NCBI RefSeq assembly: GCF_900113635.1
Contig: NZ_FOQA01000004.1
Location: forward strand, 124,001-188,000
Direction of reading: 5' to 3'
DNA from: Tindallia magadiensis
Lineage (GTDB): Bacteria; Bacillota; Clostridia; Peptostreptococcales; Tindalliaceae
DNA length: 64,000 nucleotides
Part shown: piece by piece, positions 17,011-26,564 of the stretch
How the letters are laid out: each line of letters starts with the position of its first letter
Numbering within the stretch: position 1 is the first letter of the stretch
Program-made: the position numbers and the translations under genes
The notes under the pieces: generated by a model
Database searches by the model: none
What the model saw: only the letters and a program-made list of their open reading frames with translations
What the model was told of the DNA's origin: nothing

Positions 17011-17835
17011 GGATGAGTGCTTTGATGATTGGGCATTCATATCATCTGCCTTCTTCATGCAATCAGCCATTGCTTCTATAATAGCACTTCTGAACCCACT
17101 CTTTTCCAAACTTCTTACCGCTTCGATCGTAGTACCTCCGGGAGAACAAACCATATCTTTTAATTCTCCCGGATGTTTTTCTGTTTCCATTACCATTGAT
17201 GCCGCTCCCACGATTGTCTGCGCTGCAAACTGGTACGCCTGCTTTCTGGGCATTCCACCTTGAACAGCCGCATCGGCCATTGCTTCCACAAACATAAATA
17301 CATACGCTGGTGCCGAACCACTTACAGCAATCACTGTATCAATCAATTTTTCCTCTACCATTTCCCATTTACCGAAACTATTAAATAACTCGCCTACCAG
17401 CTGAAAATCTTTTTCTTTCATTTGCTCATTAGGACATAAAGCAGCCATCCCTTTTTGAACCAAGGCAGGGGTATTCGGCATGGTACGGATAATCTTATAG
17501 GATTTCCCGATAATCTCTTCCACCTGTCTAAGAGAAACTCCAGCAGCTATGGTAATAATAATATGTGTGGTCTTTAGATGCTTTTTAATCTGCTTGAGGA
17601 TCGTCGGGTACAGATTGGGCTTCACAGCCAGCACCAGAAGATGACTATCCTGGATCAATGATTCTACGGAATCCGCCTTGTTAATCCCGTATTGATCGAC
17701 TAAAAACGTAACCTGTTCCTCTTTAGGATCAAAAACGGACACATTCTGCGGATTGGTAAACCCAGCCTTAATAATACCACCAATCATTGCGGTACCCATG
17801 TTCCCCGCTCCAATAAAACCAACTTTTCTTTCCAT
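16996..17835 (-). CDS. proC: Pyrroline-5-carboxylate reductase
   Basis: Makes proline from 1-pyrroline-5-carboxylate with NAD(P)H. Rossmann motif GFIGAGNMGTAMIGGI is at the N-terminus; the C-terminal signature DMVCSPGGTTIEAVRSLEKS with VSGSAPAYVFMFVEA upstream is clear. 279 residues from ATG 17835, chosen because GAGGTG lies 7 bases before it; the alternative ATG at 17850 has its ribosome site too close. It follows the GGDEF-EAL gene, so the two are probably co-transcribed. Confidence 0.93.
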   Translation of the reverse strand: MERKVGFIGAGNMGTAMIGGIIKAGFTNPQNVSVFDPKEEQVTFLVDQYGINKADSVESLIQDSHLLVLAVKPNLYPTILKQIKKHLKTTHIIITIAAGVSLRQVEEIIGKSYKIIRTMPNTPALVQKGMAALCPNEQMKEKDFQLVGELFNSFGKWEMVEEKLIDTVIAVSGSAPAYVFMFVEAMADAAVQGGMPRKQAYQFAAQTIVGAASMVMETEKHPGELKDMVCSPGGTTIEAVRSLEKSGFRSAIIEAMADCMKKADDMNAQSSKHSSSANG

Positions 17836-17862
17836 TATGACACACCTCATTCCTCAATTTCA

Positions 17863-19641
17863 CTAATGACCGTCAAGAACACTTTGTAAACATAAACTCC
17901 TTTGTATTAAATAGGCTTCCCAATTATTAAAAGGTTGTGGTTTTCCATAATAATATCCTTGCATAAAATCGCATTTTAGATTCTTTAAGGCCTGTTGTTG
18001 TGACTCTGTCTCTACCCCTTCAGCAACCACTTTTAGACCCATTTTATGAGATAGCTGAATAATTGCTTCCACCATCAGTCTATCTTTTTCCTGTTCTTCA
18101 ACCGTATTGATAAAACACTTATCCAGTTTTATTCGATCGATTGGTAATCTGTTCAAATAGTTTAGTGAAGAATAACCTGTTCCAAAATCATCTAGCGCTA
18201 AGCGAAAACCTTGCTTTTTTAGATCGTGTAGTGTTTTTAATGTCTGGTCAATCTGATCCAACAAAGCTGTTTCTGTAATTTCAAATTCGATACTCCCTGG
18301 ATTTATCGGATATTTTGACAGTAAGTTCTCTAAAAACTGATTGATATTTTTTTCAATAAGTCCTTTTGCTGAAAGATTAATCGACACATAGGTAGGCATT
18401 TCTTTTCTATCTGTCCATTTTTGGCATTGCTGAAAGACTTCTTCCACTACCCATTTTTCGATTTGAACAATCTGACCTGATTGTTCTGCCTCAGGGATAA
18501 ATTGTCCGGGAGAAATCGGTCCATCGTAAGGGTGGTACCATCTTACCAAAGCCTCTACTCCTGATAATATCGCTTTTTCAGCATCAACAATTGGTTGATA
18601 ATACACCCGAAACTCTTGGTTTTCTATGCCATAGCGTATTTGTTGGATTTTATCGATATAATTGTAGGCATAGGATTCCATTTCTTCATGATAAATAACG
18701 CACTGATCTTTCCCATTACGTTTAGCACAAAACAGTGCTGTATTGGCTTTTTGCAGTAAGTCAAAATACGTATTTCCATGTTCATTAAACACCGCCACTC
18801 CAACACTGAAAGTCAGCATCACTGGTTGTTTTTTGACATAAAAGGGTTGTGTTGCAACTTTTTCCATAAACTTATCAACCTGTACTTGTAACTCGTCACC
18901 TTTTTCATACCCTTGGAGAAGTACAATAAATTCATCTGCACTGGTTCTTGCCACATAATGTTCGCTTCCAAAGTAACTTTCCAGCATACAGGCCGTTTGT
19001 TTAATCATTTCATTCCCTACACGAAATCCCATCGTATTATTAACGTAGCTAAAATTGTCAATATCGATGTACAGTAACGCCATTTGCTTATCCTGATTTA
19101 CTTTTTCTTTCTCAACTTCAAAAATTTCCCTCAGTTTCTCCGCATTGGCCAGACGTGTCAATTGATCGTAATACGCCAATCTGTAAAGTTTATCATCCAA
19201 TTCAATCTGATGTGTTATATCTGTATGAGAACCTGCCACACGAATTACCTTTCCACTTTTATTCCGGCAGGCAACGCCTTTACTGAGTACCCAATAGTAC
19301 TTGCCATCTCTACCCTTCAATCGATAAATACTTTCATAGATGCCCTCTCCAAACCATAAAAAGCTATCTAAGGTTTCTTGTGCTTTTTTTCGGTCCTGTG
19401 GATGAAGCAATTTTTTCCATTCTTCAATACTGCTTTTTTCTTTATGCTTGTTAAAGGCGTATCGCTCCATATCTTTAACTGATACTTCATATTGATCTTT
19501 TTCCAAATCCCAAACCCAAAGGCCATCATTGGCACCTTCTAAAATCAATTGGTATTTTTCGCAACTTTCTTTCAAATAATCATTTTCCTTCAATAACTGT
19601 CGATATTCAATTTTCGACTGTTCTTCCCTGCCATTGAGCAT
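17863..19641 (-). CDS. PAS-GGDEF-EAL protein, probable c-di-GMP phosphodiesterase
   Basis: 592 residues with no membrane segment. A short coiled N-terminus leads into a PAS/PAC fold (about 28-150, with YWVLSKGVACRNKSG and HTDIT). The GGDEF domain (about 150-315) carries SADEF in place of GGDEF, so cyclase activity is doubtful. The EAL domain (about 325-580) keeps GVEALVRWYHP, NLSAKGL, LDDFGTGYSSL and VVAEGVET, so it should hydrolyse c-di-GMP. The signal sensed by PAS is unknown. The start has AGGAAGGTG 11 bases upstream. Confidence 0.88.
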   Translation of the reverse strand: MLNGREEQSKIEYRQLLKENDYLKESCEKYQLILEGANDGLWVWDLEKDQYEVSVKDMERYAFNKHKEKSSIEEWKKLLHPQDRKKAQETLDSFLWFGEGIYESIYRLKGRDGKYYWVLSKGVACRNKSGKVIRVAGSHTDITHQIELDDKLYRLAYYDQLTRLANAEKLREIFEVEKEKVNQDKQMALLYIDIDNFSYVNNTMGFRVGNEMIKQTACMLESYFGSEHYVARTSADEFIVLLQGYEKGDELQVQVDKFMEKVATQPFYVKKQPVMLTFSVGVAVFNEHGNTYFDLLQKANTALFCAKRNGKDQCVIYHEEMESYAYNYIDKIQQIRYGIENQEFRVYYQPIVDAEKAILSGVEALVRWYHPYDGPISPGQFIPEAEQSGQIVQIEKWVVEEVFQQCQKWTDRKEMPTYVSINLSAKGLIEKNINQFLENLLSKYPINPGSIEFEITETALLDQIDQTLKTLHDLKKQGFRLALDDFGTGYSSLNYLNRLPIDRIKLDKCFINTVEEQEKDRLMVEAIIQLSHKMGLKVVAEGVETESQQQALKNLKCDFMQGYYYGKPQPFNNWEAYLIQRSLCLQSVLDGH

Positions 19642-19759
19642 GTGTATTACCGCACCTTCCTCTGCATATATTGTTCCGTTTCAACAAAGTAGTAGAATGA
19701 TTTTTTCTTTTATTAAAGGTACCTATATCTCATTATTCCATGTATACCGTCTGTCCTCC

Positions 19760-21358
19760 TTAAAGCATAGGAGCAAAGATCCGCAGTATAGATCCTGTTA
19801 ACACTTTATACCATTTTCTTTCCCTGTACTCTTCCATCGTTACTCTCTGACAAACTTTCAAGGTTTCCGTAAAATCATTTTTCATTTCAGCGATGCATTC
19901 CGTCTCAAACATCCAGACACCACATTCAAAATGTAGGTATAAGCTTCTGTAATCCATATTAATTGTACCCACCACTGCATAATGGTCATCTACTACAAAG
20001 GTTTTGGAATGCATAAAGCCCGGTGTATATTCATAGATTTTAACACCACTTTGAATTAACGCTTTGTAAAATGTCCGCGTTACGGCATGAACCAACCTTT
20101 TATCCCATTTATGAGGCGTAATAATGCGAACATCCACGCCTCCTTTGGCTGCGGCACAAAGCGCTGTCACCATTTCGTTAGCCAAAATCAGATAGGGCGT
20201 TGTGATGTATACGTATTTTTGCGCACGGTAGATTAAATTAAGGTATACAGTTTCACTGACTGGCTCCTGATCCAATGGACTATCAGCAAAGGGTTGTATA
20301 TATCCTTTGTTCGTCGTTTCTTTTTCTCTCGATTGATCCTTCGATGGGATTTGACGTGGCTTAAACTGTTCAAAATTTTCGCTGACATCTCTAAGATAGT
20401 CCCACATCGATAAAAACATCACCGTAAAACTCCATACAGATTCACCCTTAATCAGAATCGCCGTATCTTTCCAGTGTCCAAATTTTTCTATTTTATTAAT
20501 GTATTCATCCGCTAGATTAATTCCACCTGTAAAAGCTACGATGCCATCAATAACGGTTATTTTTCGATGATCTCTATTATTCTGCCTTAAGGACAACACC
20601 GGAACCAAGGGATTAAAAATACAGCATTTTATTCCCATTGCTTCCATTTTTTCATCATAACCATGTGGCAGTGTAAACAAACAGCCTACATCATCATAGA
20701 TCAACCGCACATCTACACCTTCGTCCACCTTTTTTTTAAGAATTTCTAAAATCCGATTCCACATCAACCCTTCTTCAATAATAAAATATTCCATAAAAAT
20801 ATAATGTTCCGCTTTTTCCAGTTCTTCTAAAAGTTTTTCAAATTTAACTTCTCCCGCATCCAAATATTGATTATATTGTTCCGGATACAGAGGATATCCC
20901 GCATAATGGTTGATATAACGTGCCTGTATTGCAGCATCTTGCCTTGAATCCTCGATCCAGCGGAGATATTCTTCTGATTTGCTTCGTTGCCTCATTAACG
21001 CTTTCATTGTTGCCATTTCATAAGCTTTCATTCTCTGAGAAACTTTACGACTCATTCTGCTTCTACCTAAAAATAGGTAGAATAATCCTCCAAAAATTGG
21101 AAACAACAAGATCGGAATAATCCAGGCTATTTTGTAAGCTGGATTTATCTGACTGTTCATTACCCATAAAAAAACAACTAAGCTTAAAAATAAGCTAAAG
21201 GCATAAAACTGTGCGAAGTATTGGTTAAATCGACTAATCACACCAGTTAGAATAATCATTTGACCTAATAAAGCAATCATCAGAAAAAAAGTTCTTGGCA
21301 TTAACATTTTTCGAAGAATACGTAATGTTTTATGAGAGCCCTTGCTAATGTCAGGCAT
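19760..21358 (-). CDS. cls: Cardiolipin synthase (phospholipase D family)
   Basis: 532 residues. Two N-terminal transmembrane helices are followed by PXPF-like loop residues and two HKD catalytic motifs: NNRDHRKITVIDG with FTGGINLADEY, and FMHSKTFVVDDHYAVVGT with NMDYRS. This is the standard layout of bacterial ClsA, which condenses two phosphatidylglycerols into cardiolipin at the inner membrane. It has its own start region and no obvious operon partner. Confidence 0.92.
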   Translation of the reverse strand: MPDISKGSHKTLRILRKMLMPRTFFLMIALLGQMIILTGVISRFNQYFAQFYAFSLFLSLVVFLWVMNSQINPAYKIAWIIPILLFPIFGGLFYLFLGRSRMSRKVSQRMKAYEMATMKALMRQRSKSEEYLRWIEDSRQDAAIQARYINHYAGYPLYPEQYNQYLDAGEVKFEKLLEELEKAEHYIFMEYFIIEEGLMWNRILEILKKKVDEGVDVRLIYDDVGCLFTLPHGYDEKMEAMGIKCCIFNPLVPVLSLRQNNRDHRKITVIDGIVAFTGGINLADEYINKIEKFGHWKDTAILIKGESVWSFTVMFLSMWDYLRDVSENFEQFKPRQIPSKDQSREKETTNKGYIQPFADSPLDQEPVSETVYLNLIYRAQKYVYITTPYLILANEMVTALCAAAKGGVDVRIITPHKWDKRLVHAVTRTFYKALIQSGVKIYEYTPGFMHSKTFVVDDHYAVVGTINMDYRSLYLHFECGVWMFETECIAEMKNDFTETLKVCQRVTMEEYRERKWYKVLTGSILRIFAPML

Positions 21359-21471
21359 TATCTGATCTCCTTTGCATGATCTCTACTATCAATTTACCTT
21401 ATTCCTTCTATTGAGTCAATTGATAATTGTCTATCTCAACATTCATGCTGCTCTTTGAACATACACAAAAT

Positions 21472-21521
21472 ACTCCTCCAAACGATTCGCCGCCTTATTA
21501 CCATTCTTCGTCAGGAGGAGT
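21472..21521 (-). terminator. Possible terminator downstream of pepV
   Basis: An 8-bp stem (ACTCCTCC/GGAGGAGT) encloses a 34-base loop, followed on the minus strand by ATTTTG. The stem is good but the loop is long and the U-run poor. Confidence 0.45.
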
Positions 21522-21536
21522 TGATGACCTTTTCTT

Positions 21537-22943
21537 CTATTTTCCACTAACCAAAGCTTCTATGGCCTTTGTATAAATTAAGGTCATTTTCATTAAGTCT
21601 TTAATCTCAATGCATTCATTCTTTTGATGTGCCAGTTCCTCCTGTCCGGGAAATAAAGCGCCAAAAGCCACTGCTTTTGGAAGAGCTCTTGCATAGGTGC
21701 CGCCTCCAATAGTAATAGGCTGACTTTCAAGATCTCCCGTTTCAGTTCGATACACTTCCATTAATTGTTTAACCAGTTCATCTTCCACAGGGACATATAA
21801 AGGTTCAATATTTTCCTCAATCTCCAGATGGATACCCGTTTCTTGCAATTCTTTTCTAATGCCTTCAAAAACACACTCTGCTTTCAGAGTAATTGGTGAT
21901 CGGGTATTAATACTAAGGATTAGCTGATCCTGATTCATTTCTATTTTGCCTACATTAAAAGCAAGCTTTCCCGAAAGATCATCCTCGAAGCCACAGCCTA
22001 TTGACTGACCATTTACTTCTGTTCCTATCTTTTCTTCATAAAAAGCAGCAAATTTTTTCAATGATTCGTTCAACCCAGGACATTGCGCCAAAAATAAAAG
22101 TAAGTGAGAAATAGCATTTTTACCTTTTTCCGGTCTGCTTCCATGAGCAGATATTCCTTTAGCCTTAATAACCATGTTTTCGCCTGCAGGCTCTAGTTCT
22201 AAATCGTATCCTGTTTTTTTAATGAACTCTTCTAAATCATTTCCTAGCATTTGTTTAATGTTTTCAGCCATTGATAGTTCGACTTCACATCGGTCGGCTA
22301 CCATATTTGCGGCATTTCCACCTTTGATGCGGACAAGTTGTATTGGCTGCTCATCCTGTTGCATGGTATACAACAAATTAAATATTTGTATCCCTTTTTC
22401 TCCATGAATCACTGGAAAAGAGGCATCTGGACTAAATCCAAGATCCGGTTTCGGATAGTGTTGAAAATAATATTCCAAATCTTTCCAACCAGACTCCTCA
22501 TCCGTCCCAAAAATGATTCTTATTTTTCTCTTAGTCTCAATTCCCATTTCTTTTATCGCTTTTAATGCATATAAAGAAGCTACGGCTGGTCCTTTATTAT
22601 CGATAGCACCTCTTCCGTAAATCTTATCTTCATGTATTTCTCCTCCAAAAGGCGGATATATCCAGTCTTCACCTTCTGGAACAACATCTAAATGGACAAG
22701 TATCCCTAAGGTTTCTTCCCCATCTCCATAGTCTACATGTCCTGCATAGCCATCCACATTTTCTGTCTTAAAGCCAATATTCTCTGATTCTTCCAACATG
22801 TACTCTAATGCCTGATTAACACCCTCACCGAAGGGTTTTCCCGGCATTTCTGCAGATTTAACACTTTTAATTCTGATAAGGTCACATACCGTTTGGACGA
22901 TTTTTTCACGATGATTTTCAATTATTGTAGCTGCATCTTTCAT
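21537..22943 (-). CDS. pepV: Dipeptidase PepV (M20)
   Basis: 468 residues; cytoplasmic dizinc dipeptidase that splits dipeptides after peptide uptake. Metal motifs: LVHLDVVPEGEDW, then YGRGAIDNKGP and FGTDEESGW; the C-terminal GGGTYARALPKAVAFG and GQEELAHQKNE complete the PepV pattern. The inserted lid domain accounts for the length. Start ATG has GGAGGGAAGAGG before it. Fits an amino-acid-fermenting lifestyle. Confidence 0.92.
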   Translation of the reverse strand: MKDAATIIENHREKIVQTVCDLIRIKSVKSAEMPGKPFGEGVNQALEYMLEESENIGFKTENVDGYAGHVDYGDGEETLGILVHLDVVPEGEDWIYPPFGGEIHEDKIYGRGAIDNKGPAVASLYALKAIKEMGIETKRKIRIIFGTDEESGWKDLEYYFQHYPKPDLGFSPDASFPVIHGEKGIQIFNLLYTMQQDEQPIQLVRIKGGNAANMVADRCEVELSMAENIKQMLGNDLEEFIKKTGYDLELEPAGENMVIKAKGISAHGSRPEKGKNAISHLLLFLAQCPGLNESLKKFAAFYEEKIGTEVNGQSIGCGFEDDLSGKLAFNVGKIEMNQDQLILSINTRSPITLKAECVFEGIRKELQETGIHLEIEENIEPLYVPVEDELVKQLMEVYRTETGDLESQPITIGGGTYARALPKAVAFGALFPGQEELAHQKNECIEIKDLMKMTLIYTKAIEALVSGK

Positions 22944-22987
22944 CCTCTTCCCTCCAGTTCGTTTATGTTTCTTTAATAGTGATATAG

Positions 22988-23019
22988 TAAGCCACTATAT
23001 CTATTAGTATAGTGGCTTA
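22988..23019. repeat. Perfect 12-bp inverted repeat between two minus-strand genes
   Basis: TAAGCCACTATA pairs with TATAGTGGCTTA around an 8-base loop. It lies upstream of pepV and downstream of the unknown gene. No U-run follows on either strand, so it may be an operator or an mRNA-end structure rather than a plain terminator. Confidence 0.6.
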
Positions 23020-23070
23020 TGCTTACAAAAATCATTACAATATCATTTCATTTTAAATGATTTTCTACCA

Positions 23071-23616
23071 TCACCATTTTAATATTTGTAAAAACTGTTG
23101 CGGATAACTTCCTTCCAGCTTTAGAATCACCAGATGACCTTGTCTAGTCCCATTAAATCCGGAAGGTTGATCTTTCTCAAGATACACATGGAGATGATAT
23201 GGTCGGGTCATGACGGAACGAACCTGGTATTCTTCAGATGAAGTTCCATAATACTGGAAAACGACTAATCCGTAAGTTTCTCCCGGTATCCAAAAGGAAG
23301 CCTGTTGATCTTTTTCTCTCATCTCCAACTGTTTTTTCAACTCTGCTAAGCTTTGTTCTGCCAAGCCTTGATTCCTTATTTCTATCTCTTCATTTAACCA
23401 ATTTTCCAAAAGGTTTTGGCGAGTGTCTTGATAGATTACTTGAAAATCTTCTTGATATCTGGCCAAATATCTCTCGTACTTATCAATCTCATTGCGTACT
23501 AAATGTATTTCTTGCTGCATCTTACTGATTTCCCATTGTTGCCATACCATTAATGCCATTAAAATCATAATCACGAAAAAAACAATAAGGGCGGGTAATA
23601 TGCCTTTTTTACTCAT
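23071..23616 (-). CDS. Unknown single-pass membrane protein with coiled coil
   Basis: I do not recognise this 181-residue protein. One N-terminal transmembrane helix (about 6-26, LPALIVFFVIMILMALMVW) is followed by a charged, heptad-like coiled coil (about 27-105, rich in Q, E, K and L). The remaining 75 residues look like a small beta-rich domain (GETYGLVVFQYYG, then YHLHVYLEKD and GHLVILKLEG). Orientation would put the C-terminus outside. It lies between pepV and the his operon but is outside the his terminator. Confidence 0.65.
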   Translation of the reverse strand: MSKKGILPALIVFFVIMILMALMVWQQWEISKMQQEIHLVRNEIDKYERYLARYQEDFQVIYQDTRQNLLENWLNEEIEIRNQGLAEQSLAELKKQLEMREKDQQASFWIPGETYGLVVFQYYGTSSEEYQVRSVMTRPYHLHVYLEKDQPSGFNGTRQGHLVILKLEGSYPQQFLQILKW

Positions 23617-23697
23617 GAATCAGCCTCCCTGAACAAATAAACCATCAAAAAAAAACTCTTCAGTGATACTATTTTACCATATTGTTTAAAGCAAAAG

Positions 23698-23720
23698 AAA
23701 GCCCGATTAACAGGGCTTTT
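23698..23720 (-). terminator. Terminator of the his operon
   Basis: AAAGCCC/GGGCTTT stem with an 8-base loop, then CTTTTG on the minus strand. It lies 11 bases after the hisIE stop. Confidence 0.75.
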
Positions 23721-23730
23721 TCGCTTTTCA

Positions 23731-24390
23731 CTACCTTTCTTGATGGCGATACATTAATTCTTCAGAAACATCGTCCAGAGTAATTTGTTTTTCCTGCATC
23801 AGTACCATCATATGATAAACCAGGTCGCTTATTTCTCCAATTAAATCAGCACTATGTTCATTTTTAGAAGCTATGATCACTTCTGCTGCTTCTTCTCCGA
23901 CTTTTTTCAGTATTTTATCCAGACCGCTGTCAAACAGATAATTGGTATAGGATCCTTCTTCAGGGTTTTCCCGACGCTCTTTTATGATCCCTTCCAGCAT
24001 TTTAAGCACTTGTTGTTGTCCACTTCCTCTATCAGATTCCACAAGTTCTCGATAAAAGCAGCTTTTTTCTCCTGTATGACAGGCAACCCCAATTTGCTCT
24101 ACTTGTAACAGCAGCGTATCTCCATCACAGTCATAACGTATTCCTTTGACAATTTGTTGATTCCCAGAAGATTCTCCTTTATTCCATAAGCGTTTACGTC
24201 GACGACTATAGAACCATGTTTTCCCAGTTTCCAAGGTTTTTTCCAGTGATTCCCGGTTCATATAAGCCATCATAAGCACTTCTCCACTAGAAGCTTCCTG
24301 AATAATTGCTGGAATTAACCCATTTTCATCAAAATACAAATCCGTTATTTCTGATAAATCCTCCTTTGTTCCCTGCCTGTCACTGCACAT
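23731..24390 (-). CDS. hisIE: Bifunctional phosphoribosyl-AMP cyclohydrolase / phosphoribosyl-ATP pyrophosphatase
   Basis: Steps 2 and 3 of histidine synthesis in one protein of about 219 residues. N-terminal His[20 protein letters not shown], then WNKGESSGN and the metal Cys in [14 protein letters not shown]-terminal His[21 protein letters not shown] with [10 protein letters not shown]. The frame is open to an ATG at 24420, but that would put AAGGAGG inside the protein; ATG 24390 lies 11 bases after that site and is preferred. Last gene of the operon. Confidence 0.92.
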   Translation of the reverse strand: MCSDRQGTKEDLSEITDLYFDENGLIPAIIQEASSGEVLMMAYMNRESLEKTLETGKTWFYSRRRKRLWNKGESSGNQQIVKGIRYDCDGDTLLLQVEQIGVACHTGEKSCFYRELVESDRGSGQQQVLKMLEGIIKERRENPEEGSYTNYLFDSGLDKILKKVGEEAAEVIIASKNEHSADLIGEISDLVYHMMVLMQEKQITLDDVSEELMYRHQER

Positions 24391-24406
24391 GATTGACTGA
24401 TCCTCC

Positions 24407-25162
24407 TTATCGAATTGCAAGTCCTTTTCCTTTAAGATACCTCTTCAACTGAGAGATGTCAATCTCTCCAAAATGAAAAAGTGAAGCTGCCAACGCGGCA
24501 TCTGCTTTTCCTTCTGTAAATGCTTTGTGGAAATCTTCCATGGATCCTGCTCCACCAGATGCAATGACAGGAATATTAACAGCTTCGCTTATTTGTGCTG
24601 TTATTTCCAAATCGTAACCAGATTTTGTACCATCTTGATTCATACTGGTAAGCAGTATTTCTCCGGCACCTTTCTTTTCAGATTCTACTGCCCACTGCAT
24701 TGCTTCTTTCCCTGTATTTTCCCGACCGCCTCGTGCATAAACGTAGTAGCTTCCATTCTCATCTTTTTTTACATCAATGGCAATAACAACCGCCTGATTT
24801 CCAAAACGATCTGCGCAGCGGCTAATTAGTTCCGGCTCTTCTAAAGCTGCCGAATTGATTGATACTTTGTCAGCTCCTGCCTTTAGTACCTTTCGAAAAT
24901 CCTCGACAGATCGGATTCCACCACCTACCGTTAGCGGTATAAAAACCTGTTCAGCTGTTTGACTAACAATATCAAGAATAATATCTCTCTCTTCATTTGA
25001 TGCCGTAATATCTAAAAAAACAAGCTCATCGGCTCCTTGCCGATCATATTCCGCCGCTATTTCTACCGGATCTCCGGCATCGATCAGATTCACAAAGTTA
25101 ACACCCTTTACCACCCTTCCTTGATTAACATCCAGGCAGGGGATGATTCTTTTTGTTATCAT
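24407..25162 (-). CDS. hisF: Imidazole glycerol phosphate synthase, cyclase subunit
   Basis: 251-residue (beta/alpha)8 barrel that uses ammonia from HisH to form IGP and AICAR from PRFAR. Signature [20 protein letters not shown] at the start with the catalytic Asp11, then [11 protein letters not shown] and the second catalytic Asp in [13 protein letters not shown]. It overlaps hisA by 4 bases. Confidence 0.96.
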   Translation of the reverse strand: MITKRIIPCLDVNQGRVVKGVNFVNLIDAGDPVEIAAEYDRQGADELVFLDITASNEERDIILDIVSQTAEQVFIPLTVGGGIRSVEDFRKVLKAGADKVSINSAALEEPELISRCADRFGNQAVVIAIDVKKDENGSYYVYARGGRENTGKEAMQWAVESEKKGAGEILLTSMNQDGTKSGYDLEITAQISEAVNIPVIASGGAGSMEDFHKAFTEGKADAALAASLFHFGEIDISQLKRYLKGKGLAIR

Positions 25163-25872
25163 AACGCCGCTCCTCCTGCTTCTTCCAGTGTCATGGTTCC
25201 TTCATAAAGTGCCTTTCCAACAATAGCTCCATCAACACCCAGTTCTTTTAGTTGCAAAAGATCTTCCTTCGAAGATACGCCTCCAGAAGCAATGATTTCT
25301 ATTTCAACGGTTTCCCTGAGTCTTTTCAAGGCTTCAAAATTAGGACCCTGCAACATTCCGTCTCGCCCTATATCTGTATATACTAAGGTTTTCAGTCCCA
25401 GATCCTGGAGTTTTCCAGCAAACTCCAATGCATCCACATTCTCAACCTTAACCCAGCCCTCGACTGCCACTTTTCCATCCTTTGCATCTACAGACACCAC
25501 GATCTTGTCACCATATTTTTTCAACAGCCTTTTCAGCATTTCTTCATCTGATAAGGCTTTTGTTCCAAGAATACAACGCCATACGCCCATATCTATCAAT
25601 CTTTTAACATCAGCTTCTTCTCTTATACCGCCACCTATCTGAACAGGAATATCCACACAGTCAATAATTTCTTTCATGGCTTCTATATTGCCAGCTTTCC
25701 CGCCAAAAGCACCATCAAGGTCGATGACATGGAGTTGTCCTGCTCCTCTGCTTTTCCAATCAAGAGCCACTTTCCAGGGATTATGATAGTAAATCGTTTC
25801 TTCCTCTTTCATTCCTTGCGTTAATCTTACACATTTTCCATTTTTAATATCGATCGCCGGATAAATCAGCAT
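25159..25872 (-). CDS. hisA: ProFAR isomerase
   Basis: 237 residues, barrel enzyme for the Amadori rearrangement of ProFAR to PRFAR. Catalytic Asp8 in [14 protein letters not shown] and the second Asp in [25 protein letters not shown] between them. It overlaps hisF by 4 and hisH by 7 bases, a tight operon. Confidence 0.96.
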   Translation of the reverse strand: MLIYPAIDIKNGKCVRLTQGMKEEETIYYHNPWKVALDWKSRGAGQLHVIDLDGAFGGKAGNIEAMKEIIDCVDIPVQIGGGIREEADVKRLIDMGVWRCILGTKALSDEEMLKRLLKKYGDKIVVSVDAKDGKVAVEGWVKVENVDALEFAGKLQDLGLKTLVYTDIGRDGMLQGPNFEALKRLRETVEIEIIASGGVSSKEDLLQLKELGVDGAIVGKALYEGTMTLEEAGGAAL

Positions 25873-26474
25873 TTGCTCAACTCCCCAAAATTTTTAATGA
25901 TCTGCAACCCTTTTTTACTGCTTTTTTCCGGATGAAACTGTACCCCCACAATATTTTCTTTTTGAACAATCGCTGGAATTTCAATATTATAATCTGTCTC
26001 TGCCAAAATATATTTCTTTGGCACATCTGCTGCATAGTAAGAATGCACAAAATATACATAGGTGTTCTCTTCTATATGATTCAATACTGGATTATGTTGA
26101 TGAATGTCTAGCTGATTCCATCCCATATGTGGAATTTTAACGCCTTCCGGAATTCTTTTTATGGTTCCCGGTATGAAACCAAGCCCGTTACATTCATCGC
26201 CTTCATATCCCTTATCAAAAAAAACCTGCATTCCTAAACAAATACCCATTACCATTTTACCGCTAGTTACTTCCTTTTCAATCAACGTCACTAACCCTTT
26301 TGCTTCCAATTGGTGCATTGCATCAGGAAAAGCTCCCACTCCTGGAAGGACAAGGGCATCAGCATCTCTTATTTTCCACGCTTTGTCTGTTATCTCCGCT
26401 TCAAAGCCCATTCGATGAAAGGCTTTTTCGACACTTTTCAAATTTCCCATTTCATAATCTATAATAGCAATCAA
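25866..26474 (-). CDS. hisH: Imidazole glycerol phosphate synthase, glutamine amidotransferase subunit
   Basis: 202-residue class I glutaminase that feeds ammonia to HisF. Nucleophile Cys in VMGICLGMQVFFD, and the His-Glu pair in VGVQFHPEKSSKKG. LVLPGVGAFPDAMHQL near the N-terminus is typical. Confidence 0.95.
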   Translation of the reverse strand: MIAIIDYEMGNLKSVEKAFHRMGFEAEITDKAWKIRDADALVLPGVGAFPDAMHQLEAKGLVTLIEKEVTSGKMVMGICLGMQVFFDKGYEGDECNGLGFIPGTIKRIPEGVKIPHMGWNQLDIHQHNPVLNHIEENTYVYFVHSYYAADVPKKYILAETDYNIEIPAIVQKENIVGVQFHPEKSSKKGLQIIKNFGELSKC

Positions 26475-26493
26475 ACCTACACCTCCAATGATA

Positions 26494-26541
26494 GTAGCTG
26501 ACCCAAGGGTATTATTTGGTGGTAGATACTTAGGCAGCTAC
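26494..26541 (-). repeat. Intercistronic hairpin between hisB and hisH
   Basis: GTAGCTG pairs with CAGCTAC across 34 bases, with a nested CCAA/TTGG pair. It fills the only sizeable gap (90 bases) inside the his operon and could affect mRNA stability or relative expression. It lacks a U-run. Confidence 0.45.
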
Positions 26542-26564
26542 TTAGTGTATTAAAAGAGGAAGTT

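Noticed and set aside
22988-23019. Rho-independent terminator
   Set aside because: The stem is perfect but no U-run follows on either strand; kept only as an inverted repeat.
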